A DNA stretch of 64,000 bases. Origin: Rheinheimera pacifica (lineage in GTDB: Bacteria > Pseudomonadota > Gammaproteobacteria > Enterobacterales > Alteromonadaceae). Under the pieces are notes generated by a model. The model saw only the letters and a list, made by a program, of their open reading frames with translations, was not told where the DNA came from and ran no database searches. Every line of letters starts with the position of its first letter. Position 1 is the first letter of the stretch. Positions 54,908 to 63,101 of the stretch are shown piece after piece. A program made the position numbers and the translations under genes. The DNA lies in NCBI RefSeq assembly GCF_900108485.1, contig NZ_FNXF01000011.1, positions 84,997-148,996 of the forward strand, in the 5' to 3' direction.

Positions 54908-55789
54908 ATGCAACATGCCTTTACCACCGTTGGCCTGATTGGCAAACCACACCATCAGGGCGCGAATAATACGCTAATCAGCCTGTACAGTTTTTTACAA
55001 CAGCAGGGGCTGAAAGTTTACGTTGAAGAACGCGTAGCCCAATCGCTTACGCTGCCGGGTGTAGAAATACTCGATCTGGTTGAACTGGGTAAAAAGTGCG
55101 ACCTGGCGATTGTTGTTGGCGGCGACGGCAATATGCTCGGAGCAGCCAGGGTATTGGCGCGCTTCGATGTGGCGGTACTGGGTGTTAACCGCGGTAATTT
55201 AGGGTTTTTAACCGATTTGGCACCGGAGGATTTTCAACAGCCACTAAGCGAGGTGCTGGCAGGTAACTTTGTAACTGAAAAACGCAACCTGCTGGAAATA
55301 TCGGTACACCGCCATGGTACGGTAAAAAGCAGCAACAGTGCCGTAAACGAAGCCGTACTGCACGCCGATAAAGTGGCGCATATGATAGAGTTTGAAGCCT
55401 ACATCAATGACGAGTTTGTTTACAGCCAACGCTCCGATGGCCTTATTATCAGCACCCCTACCGGCTCCACCGCGTATTCACTCTCCGGCGGCGGCCCGAT
55501 CCTGACACCGGATCTAGACGCCGTCAGTCTGGTACCCATGTTTCCGCATACGTTAAGCAGCAGGCCGCTGGTAGTGTCGGGCAATAGCGAAATCAGGCTT
55601 AAAGTGGCCAGCACTAACGATGCTCATTTACAGATCAGCTGCGACAGCCACGTTATTCTGGCAGTAATGCCTGGCGATGATATTTATATCCGCAAACACC
55701 CTACGCCACTTCGGTTAGTGCATCCGCCGGGTTACAGCTACTTTCATGTGCTGCGCAATAAGTTGGGCTGGGGTAGCAAACTTTATTAA
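54908..55789 (+). CDS. nadK: NAD kinase
   Basis: Phosphorylates NAD to NADP. The 293-residue protein has the [14 protein letters not shown] motif (about residue 75), [13 protein letters not shown], the [17 protein letters not shown] strand and the [18 protein letters not shown] block that binds NAD. It starts 126 bp from hrcA, divergent. AGGAAA precedes the ATG. It leads into recN. Confidence 0.98.
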   Translation: MQHAFTTVGLIGKPHHQGANNTLISLYSFLQQQGLKVYVEERVAQSLTLPGVEILDLVELGKKCDLAIVVGGDGNMLGAARVLARFDVAVLGVNRGNLGFLTDLAPEDFQQPLSEVLAGNFVTEKRNLLEISVHRHGTVKSSNSAVNEAVLHADKVAHMIEFEAYINDEFVYSQRSDGLIISTPTGSTAYSLSGGGPILTPDLDAVSLVPMFPHTLSSRPLVVSGNSEIRLKVASTNDAHLQISCDSHVILAVMPGDDIYIRKHPTPLRLVHPPGYSYFHVLRNKLGWGSKLY

Positions 55790-55826
55790 ACCGCTGCTTG
55801 CCTATTGTACAATTCCTGTATAAAGT

Positions 55827-55862
55827 TACTGTATAAATAAACACTGTTATTTTTCACAGTTG
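55827..55862 (+). promoter_or_regulatory. Two LexA (SOS) boxes upstream of recN
   Basis: ACTGTTATTTTTCACAGT (55843-55860) is a near-consensus LexA site with CTG-N10-CAG. A second site TACTGTATAAATAAACAC (55827-55844) overlaps it with one key mismatch (CAC for CAG). Tandem boxes are known before E. coli recN and give tight repression. Confidence 0.85.
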
Positions 55863-55898
55863 TTCTGTAGCGTAACTTTATTCAGGTTGGAGCATCGC

Positions 55899-57572
55899 AT
55901 GCTGTGTCATCTGCATATCAGTAATTTTGCCATTGTCCGCGCGCTGGAAATCGATTGGGCCAGTGGTATGTCTACCATTACCGGTGAAACCGGTGCCGGT
56001 AAATCTATCGCTATTGACGCTTTATCATTGTGTTTGGGCGAGCGGGCCGATGCCAGCGTAGTGCGCCCCGGTGCAGATAAAGCCGATATCGTCGCCAGCT
56101 TTGATATCAGTAAACTTAAAGCCGCACAGCACTGGCTGACAGAGCAAGACCTTGCCATGGGCAACGAGTGCATTGTGCGCCGCGTGGTTAGCAGCGAGGG
56201 CCGCTCGCGTGGTTATATTAATGGCGTGCAGGTACCGGCGCAGCAACTTAAAGCCTTAGGCCAGTATTTACTCAGTATTCATGGCCAGCACGCGCACCAG
56301 CAACTGCTAAAAAGCGACTACCAGCGCCAATTACTGGATGCGTTTGCCGCCAACAGTGCAACACTGGATGCCACCCGCCATGCCTGGCGCAACTGGCAGC
56401 AATTACAACGTGAGTATGGCGATTTACAGCAATCGCAACAGCAACGTGATGCCCAGCGCCAGTTGCTGGAATATCAGGTAGCCGAGCTGGATAACTTTGC
56501 CCCGCAGGAAAATGAATACCCCGATCTGGAAGCCGAACACAGCCGCTTAAGTCACGGCAATACGTTATTAAGCCAGAGCCAGCAATGCCTGCAGCTGTTG
56601 TATGATGACGAACAGCAAAATATTTATCAGGCATTATCTGTTGCCACTGCCCAGTTAGAACAGCTGGCAACCCTGGACCCGGCACTGAACAACATAGCTC
56701 AGATGCTGAACGATGCGCTGGTACAAACCGAAGAAGCCAGCCGCGAACTACGCCGTTATGCCGACAAAGTTGAGCTGGACCCGGAACGTTTAGCGCAGGT
56801 AGATGAGCGCCTTGGCCTTTGGCTGAACTTATCGCGTAAACATCAGGTAGCACACGAGGCCCTACCCGCACTGCATCAGCAACTGTCTGCGCAGTTGGCA
56901 ACCCTTACCGGCAACGACAAACGCCTGGTGCAACTGGCCGCTGATATTGGCCAGGCCGAGTTAGACTATATGGCACAGGCAGAGCAATTAAGTGAGCAGC
57001 GCCGTCAGGCCGCCAGTGCACTTAGTAGTCAGGTCAGTAAAAGCATGCATGAACTTAGCATGGCAAATGCCCGCTTTGAAATACAGCTAACCACTATGGC
57101 TGCCGAACAGGCCAGTGCCAGCGGCATTGATGCGGTTGAATTTCAGGTATCTACCAATCCGGGCCAGCCGTTACAGGCAATGCATAAAGTGGCATCGGGC
57201 GGCGAGTTATCACGCATCAGCCTGGCAATACAGGTAATACTGGCCGACAAAGTAACTACCCCTACACTGATTTTTGATGAAGTAGACGTTGGCATCAGCG
57301 GCCCGGTTGCGGCCGGTGTCGGCCGTTTACTGCGCCAGCTGGGTGAAAGCACGCAAATTATTTGTGTTACCCACTTACCACAGGTAGCCAGCCAGGGGCA
57401 TCAGCAACTGTTTGTGGAAAAGTATACCGACGGCATTGCCACAGAAACCCGCATGCGCACTCTGGGCGACGAAGAGCGTATCAGTGAAATTGCACGCTTG
57501 CTGGCAGGTGAGAATATCAGCGCCAGCGCGCTGGCAAATGCCCGAGAACTTTTATGTGCACCGGCAGTCTGA
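55899..57572 (+). CDS. recN: DNA repair protein RecN
   Basis: SMC-like ATPase acting in double-strand break repair; SOS-induced. The 557-residue product has Walker A GETGAGKS (residues about 31-38), a central coiled coil rich in Gln (about 150-370), the signature VASGGELSRISLAIQV, and Walker B TLIFDEVDVGISG, followed by CVTHLPQVAS. The ATG at 55899 has GGAG six bases upstream and gives MLCHLHISNFAIV, the family start; the 55860 start would lie inside a LexA box. Confidence 0.97.
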   Translation: MLCHLHISNFAIVRALEIDWASGMSTITGETGAGKSIAIDALSLCLGERADASVVRPGADKADIVASFDISKLKAAQHWLTEQDLAMGNECIVRRVVSSEGRSRGYINGVQVPAQQLKALGQYLLSIHGQHAHQQLLKSDYQRQLLDAFAANSATLDATRHAWRNWQQLQREYGDLQQSQQQRDAQRQLLEYQVAELDNFAPQENEYPDLEAEHSRLSHGNTLLSQSQQCLQLLYDDEQQNIYQALSVATAQLEQLATLDPALNNIAQMLNDALVQTEEASRELRRYADKVELDPERLAQVDERLGLWLNLSRKHQVAHEALPALHQQLSAQLATLTGNDKRLVQLAADIGQAELDYMAQAEQLSEQRRQAASALSSQVSKSMHELSMANARFEIQLTTMAAEQASASGIDAVEFQVSTNPGQPLQAMHKVASGGELSRISLAIQVILADKVTTPTLIFDEVDVGISGPVAAGVGRLLRQLGESTQIICVTHLPQVASQGHQQLFVEKYTDGIATETRMRTLGDEERISEIARLLAGENISASALANARELLCAPAV

Positions 57573-57639
57573 AAGAAGGTTTTTCACAAGGCTTGTCATA
57601 GGGTATGATGAAGCCAATCAGATTAAGCAGAAGTGACAG

Positions 57640-57990
57640 ATGAAAGCAGTAATTAAAACCTTATGCCTGGTAGTTGGCATACTTAGCCTTGGTGCCTGCA
57701 GCAGCTGGATTTACCGTATCGATATTCCGCAGGGCAACTTTTTAGAACAAAAAGATGTAGATAAGCTGCGTGTGGCCATGACCAAAGAGCAGGTAACTTA
57801 TGTCTTAGGCAGCCCGGTAGCCAGTAATGCATTTGACAACGACACCTGGCACTATTTTTATGCCCTCAAAGGTGGCCGTGGCAATAACTTTGAAAAGCAG
57901 CTGATTGTTGAATTTAAAGACGACAAATTGCAGGATATAAAAGGCGACTTTGACAAATCGGCCGAGTTTAGCACGCCGCTGGATATTTAA
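57640..57990 (+). CDS. bamE: Outer membrane assembly lipoprotein BamE
   Basis: Small lipoprotein of the BAM complex that folds outer-membrane proteins. It is 116 residues; the lipobox is LSLGAC (Cys at about 20), and the SmpA/OmlA fold shows in QGNFLEQKDVDKLRVAMTKE and YVLGSPVASNAFDNDTWHYF. It follows recN by 67 bp, as in E. coli. Confidence 0.97.
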   Translation: MKAVIKTLCLVVGILSLGACSSWIYRIDIPQGNFLEQKDVDKLRVAMTKEQVTYVLGSPVASNAFDNDTWHYFYALKGGRGNNFEKQLIVEFKDDKLQDIKGDFDKSAEFSTPLDI

Positions 57991-58033
57991 GCTTTACCCT
58001 GTATAAAGACTGCTTTTTAACAGCCAGCCGAAG

Positions 58034-58060
58034 AAAACCAGCTATTAAGCTGGTTTTTTT
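58034..58060 (+). terminator. Terminator of bamE
   Basis: AAAACCAGCT (58034-58043), loop ATTA, AGCTGGTTTT, then further T residues. It overlaps the end of the convergent rnfH gene by two bases. Confidence 0.88.
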
Positions 58061-58406
58061 ATTCGGTAGCGTTTTTAGCTTCGTGTGGCCGGCCACCGGT
58101 TACTTTGTCTGCCCGGCCTTCTTCTTTGGCTTTCTCGGCCCGGCGACGGCGTAAATCTTTTGGATCGGCAATCAGCGGCCGGTAAATTTCAATTCTGTCG
58201 CCCGCTTTTACCCTATCATCAAGCTTTACCGGCCGGCTCCAGATCCCGACCTTTTGCACGGCAAGGTCAATTTCAGCAAACTGCTGTAAAATGCCTGAGC
58301 GCTCAATAACCTGCTGCACAGTGCTGTTACGGTTAACCGATAATGTCATCAGGCTTTGCCGCTCTGGCAGCGCATAGGCCACCTCTATCATGATCTGCTC
58401 AGACAT
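58059..58406 (-). CDS. rnfH: RnfH family ubiquitin-like protein
   Basis: Small beta-grasp protein, 115 residues, starting [17 protein letters not shown], the family N-terminus. The [26 protein letters not shown] segment is characteristic. Function unresolved; in E. coli it lies next to ratA in a toxin-antitoxin-like arrangement. The ATG at 58406 has GGAG six bases upstream and overlaps the ratA stop by eight bases; the longer frame inside ratA is not a start. Confidence 0.93.
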   Translation of the reverse strand: MSEQIMIEVAYALPERQSLMTLSVNRNSTVQQVIERSGILQQFAEIDLAVQKVGIWSRPVKLDDRVKAGDRIEIYRPLIADPKDLRRRRAEKAKEEGRADKVTGGRPHEAKNATE

Positions 58407-58842
58407 GGTTTTCTCCGTATACTTGCTTTGCCCGTTGCGTAAAGGCATTCACCATGGCAGCTGTCAGTTCACCAAAAATTTTACCAAAGGCAAACTGAAT
58501 AAGCCGGCTGGAAAATTCAAACTCCAGCCTTAAAATAACCTTACAGGCCGTTTCACTTAATGGCTGAAACTCCCAACCGCCGTGTAACTGCTTAAACGGG
58601 CCGTCTACCAACTGCATAGCAATACGATGATGCGGATACAAGGTATTACGGGTGGTAAAAGAATGGCCAATACCAGCCTTGGAAACTGTAAGTGATGCCA
58701 CCATCTCTGTTTCAGACTGGCTGACAATACGGGCAGAGGTGCAGCCAGGCAGGAATTGCGGATAGTCAGGTACAGCGTTGACTAAGTCAAACATCTGCTG
58801 TGCACTGTAAAAAACCAGCGCACTGCGCTCAATTTGTGGCAT
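58399..58842 (-). CDS. ratA: Ribosome association toxin RatA (START-like, coenzyme Q binding)
   Basis: A 147-residue SRPBCC-fold protein. It starts [20 protein letters not shown], the expected RatA/COQ10 N-terminus, and includes [20 protein letters not shown] and [14 protein letters not shown]. coli RatA inhibits 70S assembly when overproduced; homologues bind quinone. It is divergent from smpB, sharing a 106 bp upstream region, and coupled to rnfH. Confidence 0.95.
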   Translation of the reverse strand: MPQIERSALVFYSAQQMFDLVNAVPDYPQFLPGCTSARIVSQSETEMVASLTVSKAGIGHSFTTRNTLYPHHRIAMQLVDGPFKQLHGGWEFQPLSETACKVILRLEFEFSSRLIQFAFGKIFGELTAAMVNAFTQRAKQVYGENHV

Positions 58843-58948
58843 ACTCTCTCCCCTTTAAACCCGCCGCCGATTGTAACAGAATAACGCGCTGCAACAAGGC
58901 TTGAGCCATCGCTGACCCATAAAACAGAGCTGCGACAAATAACGAATT

Positions 58949-59431
58949 ATGAGTAAAAAACAAGTTAGTAAAAACAAAAACGGCACCATAGCGCAAAACA
59001 GAAAGGCACGGCACGAGTACTTTCTGGAAGACCGCTATGAAGCGGGTATGGCCCTGCAGGGCTGGGAGCTGAAAAGCATCCGCGAAGGTAAAGTTAACCT
59101 GTCAGATTCTTATGTCATTTTACACAATGGCGAAGCTTTCTTACTCGGTGCGCAAATTCAGCCACTAAACAGCGCTTCCAGCCATGTGATATGCGACCCT
59201 GAGCGCAGCCGCAAGTTATTGCTGCACAAACGCGAGCTGGATAAGTTAGTCGGCTTAAAAGAGCGCGACGGCTTTACGCTGATAGCCACTGCCATGTACT
59301 GGAAAGCCTGCTGGGTTAAGCTGGAGTTTCATTTAGCCAAAGGTAAAAAAACCTTTGATAAGCGTGACGATATTAAAGACAGAGACTGGTCACGCGAGAA
59401 AGAACGCATGATGAAGCACTCCAAGCGTTAA
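58949..59431 (+). CDS. smpB: SsrA-binding protein SmpB
   Basis: Binds tmRNA and carries it into stalled ribosomes for trans-translation. The 160-residue protein contains the OB-fold core ([37 protein letters not shown]) and the basic C-terminal tail ([30 protein letters not shown]) that occupies the empty mRNA channel. It lies 160 bp upstream of ssrA, the standard arrangement. Confidence 0.98.
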   Translation: MSKKQVSKNKNGTIAQNRKARHEYFLEDRYEAGMALQGWELKSIREGKVNLSDSYVILHNGEAFLLGAQIQPLNSASSHVICDPERSRKLLLHKRELDKLVGLKERDGFTLIATAMYWKACWVKLEFHLAKGKKTFDKRDDIKDRDWSREKERMMKHSKR

Positions 59432-59521
59432 CAGTAAACGTAAAATAATACTTGAAACTTCTGCGGCCTAACCCCATCTAAGTAAGGCGACAGGAAAAAA
59501 CGGCAAAGGTGCAATGCTTGC

Positions 59522-59550
59522 TTGTGTAACAACAGTCAGCTGCGTACAAT
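59522..59550 (+). promoter_or_regulatory. Promoter of ssrA
   Basis: TTGTGT (59522-59527), 17 bp spacer, TACAAT (59545-59550). Transcription would start near 59557, leaving a short 5' leader that RNase P removes before the mature end at 59591. Confidence 0.65.
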
Positions 59551-59681
59551 AGCCAAACACTATGGTGTGTAAGTGTTCCATACAGAATTCGGGGCTGATT
59601 CTGGATTCGACGGGATTCACGAACTCCTAGGTGCATGCCGAGGTGCGGTAGGCCTCGTAAAAAAACCGCAAAAAACTAGTC

Positions 59682-59714
59682 GCAAACGACGAAACATACG
59701 CAATCGCTGCTTAA
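59682..59714 (+). CDS. tmRNA proteolysis tag, ANDETYAIAA
   Basis: GCA AAC GAC GAA ACA TAC GCA ATC GCT GCT TAA encodes ANDETYAIAA, close to the E. coli ANDENYALAA. The terminal IAA/LAA residues are the ClpXP degradation signal and the AND part is bound by SspB. Reading begins at the resume codon after GTC. Confidence 0.93.
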   Translation, partial: ANDETYAIAA

Positions 59715-59928
59715 TAGGCAGTAGATAGCTCTTCCCCTCACGCATGTCTGTAAGCTGAGACTCTGGAAGATCACCCCTAACAGAATCGCGTCGCGTCTTC
59801 GCCTGGAGACAACACGTTAAAACCAATCAGGCTCGCCCGACGATAGCCTGCCATTCGGCGCTCATAGGGTTAACTAAATGAATGTGCTAAGCATGTAGTA
59901 CCGAAGATGTAGGTTTTTCGGACGCGGG

Positions 59929-59951
59929 TTCAACTCCCGCCAGCTCCACCA
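59929..59951 (+). other. Attachment site attL in the tmRNA 3' end
   Basis: The last 23 bases of ssrA match 20 of 23 bases at 62859-62881, including a continuous 13-base core CAACTCCCGCCAG. The end of ssrA is a common target of tyrosine-recombinase islands. Confidence 0.75.
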
Positions 59952-59957
59952 AAAATG

Positions 59958-59986
59958 AGAGCGGCGCAAATAGCGCCGCTCTTTAT
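59958..59986 (+). terminator. Terminator of ssrA
   Basis: AGAGCGGCGC (59958-59967), loop AAATA, GCGCCGCTCT, then TTATTT. It lies seven bases after the mature tmRNA end. It sits just inside the island side of the attachment site. Confidence 0.88.
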
Positions 59987-60103
59987 TTCCACCTTAAAAA
60001 CAAAAGCTTATCTATACGCACCCACGCGAACGAACTGACCGACAGTACCCGAAACACGTCTGGAAATTGTCATCCTGTTGCCAATTTTTGTCATTCTGCG
60101 GCC

Positions 60104-60331
60104 AACTTTTTCGCAAAGTACCAACAAAACATCTGTGATGACCCCATCGGCATCAGCTTCGATATCCTCGAAAAATACCTTAATGACAAAAACCAATTTT
60201 AGTATTACAGCGCGTTAAAACTGCTAGATGCGGTACAAGATGCCGTGTGTATTGCTGATTTAGATTTGTCAGCTGATACACCAATGATAAAAGCCTTTGC
60301 CAAACACAAAGCAACTGTAAACATCCCCTAA
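60104..60331 (+). pseudogene. Unidentified degenerate reading frame
   Basis: One frame reads AANFFAKYQQNICDDPIG, continues as ISFDILEKYLNDKNQF, meets a TAG at 60198, then goes on in the same frame as YYSALKLLDAVQDAVCIADL and DLSADTPMIKAFAKHKATVN to a TAA at about 60329. The continuity of protein-like sequence across an in-frame stop suggests the 3' end of a gene broken by a point mutation. I do not recognise the family. Confidence 0.4.
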
Positions 60332-60389
60332 ACTAGGTGCATTCCCGATTAGAGTTCTCCAGCGTAAACTACGTTTGAGGAGAACGGAA

Positions 60390-60434
60390 ATGAAAAAGTC
60401 GCATTACACAGAAACACAAATCGTCAGAATTCCG
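60390..60434 (+). pseudogene. IS3-family transposase OrfA relic
   Basis: A ribosome site GAGGAG is followed by ATG and a frame reading MKKSHYTETQIVRI, the usual N-terminus of IS3-family OrfA. It is cut off after about 14 codons, where it runs into the integrase relic. The preceding 40 bp (around 60340-60380) may include the IS end. Confidence 0.65.
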
Positions 60435-60440
60435 CGTTTT

Positions 60441-60672
60441 TCTTGACCCTCGCACTCTTTTACCTTGGAAGTAGGACGGTGTAATGAGAGAAAGATTCTG
60501 GAAACCCGCACTCAAAAGAGCAAATGTGACTTACAGGTGTCCCTATACAAGCTGTCATACATATGCTTCCATGATGCTTACTGAGGGAAAGACCCCTCAT
60601 GGATTGCAAAGCAAATGGGACATAAAGACTAGGCGATGATAAGACAACCATACGCTCGGTGGCTAAATTAGG
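60441..60672 (+). pseudogene. Tyrosine recombinase (phage integrase) C-terminal relic
   Basis: In one frame: LDPRTLLPWK, a TAG stop at 60472, then DGVMRERFWKPALKRANV and TYRCPYTSCHTYASMMLTEG. This is the integrase catalytic domain with the RHTYAS box, but the Arg has become Cys (TGT from CGT). A frameshift near 60614 then exposes MGHKD, a second stop where Trp is expected, and AMIRQPYARWL with the nucleophile Tyr. Four inactivating lesions are thus visible. It is the remnant of the enzyme that placed the island in ssrA. Confidence 0.85.
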
Positions 60673-60754
60673 AAAAATATAAATTTTGCTAGTAAACACC
60701 CACTCATTAATCTATATTTAGCGTGATTTTTTCACGTTAAACTTCGAGGGCGAC

Positions 60755-62086
60755 ATGTTAGTTTGCTTCAGGGCTGAGAACTTCCGCTCTATATTTGAAC
60801 CTATTGAGCTAAATTTGAGACCTGCACCGCGCTTGAGAAATCACAAATCTCATGTACTTAATCCTATTAAAGACAATAAGGACTTAAAGGTACTTAAGAC
60901 CAGTTTAATATACGGTGCAAATGCCTCTGGCAAATCTAATATTGTCAAAGCTATCGATTTCTTACAGCAATTAGTGATTAGTTCAAAAGCCAGTGACGAG
61001 AAAATAGAGTACTCACCATTTAAAGTGACAAAGTCACCTAAAGAAAGTTCGTCTTTTTATATTGAGTTTACAATTCAGGATTACCATTTAGCTTTGACTC
61101 TAAAGCTCAACAGCGAACGCGTCGAGTATGAAAAATTAGTAAGTTTCGACAAATCAAAAGAAAAATTGATATACGAAAGAAAAATCACTAGGGATTTTCA
61201 TGAGTTCAAATCAGATGTTTTAAAATCAAAATCAGAAATTGATTTTATAACGGGTTTATCTAAGTACTCACCGTCAAATTCCTCTTTTATTGGAGTTATT
61301 AGTCAAAATGAGAAGGTTCAGCACGATCTACCTAATAGCTTTGGTCCATACATCCGAGCCGCCTTCGTTTATTTGAAATTCTGCTTGATCGTCGTGTTTC
61401 CACAGAGTCGATATGGCGGATTAAATGACGATGTATTAGACGGCACTATCAATGCTTATGGAAACAACATAAAAGAGTTCGATACAGGTATCGACAGTAT
61501 TCACGTAGAAAAAATTGAGCTGTCGACTTTCAGTACTAGTTTGATTAATCGTATAAAAAGTGACATTGCCAAACATGACCAGTCAGTAAAGTTTAGCCAT
61601 AACTCAAAGGAGTATACTGCCTCAAACCAAAATGGGGAAATAGAGATACACGAGGTTATTTTTAAACATAAAGACGCAGATGGTAATCAGTTTGAATTTA
61701 CTACAACAGATGAATCTGACGGCACTGTAAGGTTATTAGATCTAATCCCTGTTTTGACGTGCTCAGAGGATTTAAAAGATTCAGAGAAAGCTACATTCAT
61801 CGTAGATGAGTTCGACAGAAGCCTTCATCCAAACTTATCAAGGCTGTTTTTTGAAAAATTCTTATCTTTGGATACCCATGCAGGTCAACTGATAGTAACA
61901 ACACATCAGGCAGAGTTATTAGATTTAGATTTGCTGAGAAGAGACGAGATATGGTTTGCCCAAAAGGAATGGGATCACACTACGTCACTATATTCGTTGA
62001 ACGAATACGGAACGCGTCATGATAAAGACATACGAAAAGCATATCTGGATGGCTTGTTTGGCGCAATTCCAATGACAAAAGGTTGA
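60755..62086 (+). CDS. AAA15-family ATPase, AbiLi/RloA-like defence protein
   Basis: A 443-residue ABC/SMC-type ATPase of the class found in abortive-infection and OLD-like systems. N-terminal CFRAENFRSIFEPIELNL is the family beta-strand start; Walker A is GANASGKS at 54-61; the Walker B region is FIVDEFDRSLHP (348-359), followed by the switch TTHQ at 382-385. The middle 200 residues form an insertion with coiled-coil potential. GAGGG precedes the ATG by four bases. It ends four bases before the RloB-like gene, with which it forms a unit. Relatives pair with RloB in AbiL or RloAB cassettes. Confidence 0.82.
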   Translation: MLVCFRAENFRSIFEPIELNLRPAPRLRNHKSHVLNPIKDNKDLKVLKTSLIYGANASGKSNIVKAIDFLQQLVISSKASDEKIEYSPFKVTKSPKESSSFYIEFTIQDYHLALTLKLNSERVEYEKLVSFDKSKEKLIYERKITRDFHEFKSDVLKSKSEIDFITGLSKYSPSNSSFIGVISQNEKVQHDLPNSFGPYIRAAFVYLKFCLIVVFPQSRYGGLNDDVLDGTINAYGNNIKEFDTGIDSIHVEKIELSTFSTSLINRIKSDIAKHDQSVKFSHNSKEYTASNQNGEIEIHEVIFKHKDADGNQFEFTTTDESDGTVRLLDLIPVLTCSEDLKDSEKATFIVDEFDRSLHPNLSRLFFEKFLSLDTHAGQLIVTTHQAELLDLDLLRRDEIWFAQKEWDHTTSLYSLNEYGTRHDKDIRKAYLDGLFGAIPMTKG

Positions 62087-62090
62087 GATT

Positions 62091-62762
62091 ATGGACAATT
62101 TCAGCCAACGATCTTCAGACCGAACAAGGAAACGAGTACAACTAGATCCCAGCTCTTTTGTGATAGCTACAGAAGGTATGGACGAAATAAATTATTTTAG
62201 AGCAATCGAAAAGCTAATACCTAAAAGATTTAACGCATATTATGACATACATGTTGTTGATAAGAGTGATGAGCATCATAGCGCATTACATCATATTTTT
62301 TCTGACCTTGACGAACATCTTAAGTCTATCAAAAAGCACTTCAGAAACGCTTCTCGAAGCTCATATATAGTTTTCGACCATGACAAAAACTTTAGAGAAA
62401 ATCACATACGGAATTCTCAATTAGTATTGAGACAAGCACGTCAAAAAGACTATACCACCATTTATTCAAATCCTTGTTTTGATTTATGGCTAATTCTGCA
62501 TTATGTTGACGTAACTCAAAGAGATGATATCCCTCAATTACTCAGCAATAGTAACAATCATGTCAAACAAGTCCTCCACTCAGTTCGAGATGGAGAAGAC
62601 TTAGTTCAAATGTCACGACGCTATAAAACTGCAATCGAGAATGCACAGAAATTAATAGCGTTATCTAATTGTGAAAGAGGAAATTATCCTACTCTTGCTC
62701 TTGTGACAGAAGTTAAGTACTTAATTTCCGATATTATCGAGGCTGGATTACTTCCTGCTTGA
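62091..62762 (+). CDS. RloB-family protein (AbiLii-like)
   Basis: A 223-residue protein with the RloB pattern: FVIATEGMDEINYFRAIEKL (23-42) with the conserved glutamates, SYIVFDHDKN (91-100), and SNPCFDLWLILHYVD (126-140). The fold is thought to be TOPRIM- or nuclease-like, but the molecular action is not established. It follows the AAA ATPase by four bases and shares its A/T-rich composition. Together they are the only intact genes in the ssrA island, so the cassette has probably been kept by selection for phage resistance. Confidence 0.82.
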   Translation: MDNFSQRSSDRTRKRVQLDPSSFVIATEGMDEINYFRAIEKLIPKRFNAYYDIHVVDKSDEHHSALHHIFSDLDEHLKSIKKHFRNASRSSYIVFDHDKNFRENHIRNSQLVLRQARQKDYTTIYSNPCFDLWLILHYVDVTQRDDIPQLLSNSNNHVKQVLHSVRDGEDLVQMSRRYKTAIENAQKLIALSNCERGNYPTLALVTEVKYLISDIIEAGLLPA

Positions 62763-63101
62763 TAATACTGTTTTTAAGTATATTATTGTGTATACGGCGC
62801 GTTAAGCATGTTAGACAACCAATCAATAACATAATGTTTTAATTTGATAATTTATGAGTCCAACTCCCGCCAGATACACCAATTAGCAACAGGCCGGCAG
62901 AAATGTTGGCATTTTGTTTTCAGCTACTCCACTGTAAGTATCTTCATCGAACTGCCACTTTAATTCTAAACCTGAAATGCACTTTTTTATTACCGCATCA
63001 AAATTAGATTTTCACCAAAGACACTATAAAAAGAAGCAAATAAACACCGACGATTACTATACAATGCAGATGAGCTGCACAAGTACCCTCGCATTATGCA
63101 T
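62763..63101. other. Gene-free AT-rich stretch at the right end of the island
   Basis: Contains the degenerate right attachment site (62859-62881). The rest is AT-rich and shows no open frame with codon bias, no RNA gene and no clear terminator. It separates the RloB-like gene from the convergent DUF4124 gene. Confidence 0.5.
62859..62881 (+). other. Degenerate attachment site attR
   Basis: TCCAACTCCCGCCAGATACA followed by CCA, matching the last 23 bases of ssrA at 20 positions. It is the right boundary of the island and does not restore a functional tmRNA end. Confidence 0.75.

Larger units (their letters stand above)
59591..59951 (+). ncRNA. ssrA: Transfer-messenger RNA (tmRNA, SsrA)
   Basis: Starts GGGGCTGATTCTGGATTCGA and ends CAACTCCCGCCAGCTCCACC followed by A, forming the tRNA-like domain with an encoded CCA and the T-arm GGTTCAA. 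About 361 nt long, one-piece type. The tag reading frame is at 59682-59714. Four pseudoknot regions are expected between; I did not fold them. The 3' end is also the left attachment site of a small island. Confidence 0.97.
59952..62881. mobile_element. Decayed genomic island inserted at ssrA (about 2.9 kb)
   Basis: Bounded by the tmRNA 3' end and a degenerate repeat of it. It contains an unidentified broken frame (60104-60331), an IS3-type transposase relic (60390-60434), a tyrosine-integrase relic (60441-60672) and one intact gene pair resembling phage defence (60755-62762). The pair uses AGA/AGG arginine codons and is much richer in A and T than the surrounding genes, a sign of recent origin elsewhere. 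Without a working integrase it can no longer excise by itself. Confidence 0.75.

Noticed and set aside
56272..56901. 209-codon open frame on the minus strand inside recN
   Set aside because: It is antisense to a strongly conserved gene, has no ribosome site, and its composition (rich in Ala, His, Arg and Pro) is that of a shadow frame.
60008..60196. 62-codon minus-strand frame after ssrA
   Set aside because: It is antisense to the protein-like relic on the plus strand and shows no recognisable features.
60460..60699. 79-codon minus-strand frame near the integrase relic
   Set aside because: It is antisense to the integrase remnant, whose motifs are clear on the plus strand.
59952..63101. tRNA gene at 62859-62881
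   Set aside because: The CAACTCCCGCCAG...CCA sequence looks like a tRNA end but no acceptor or other arms precede it; it is a copy of the tmRNA 3' end.
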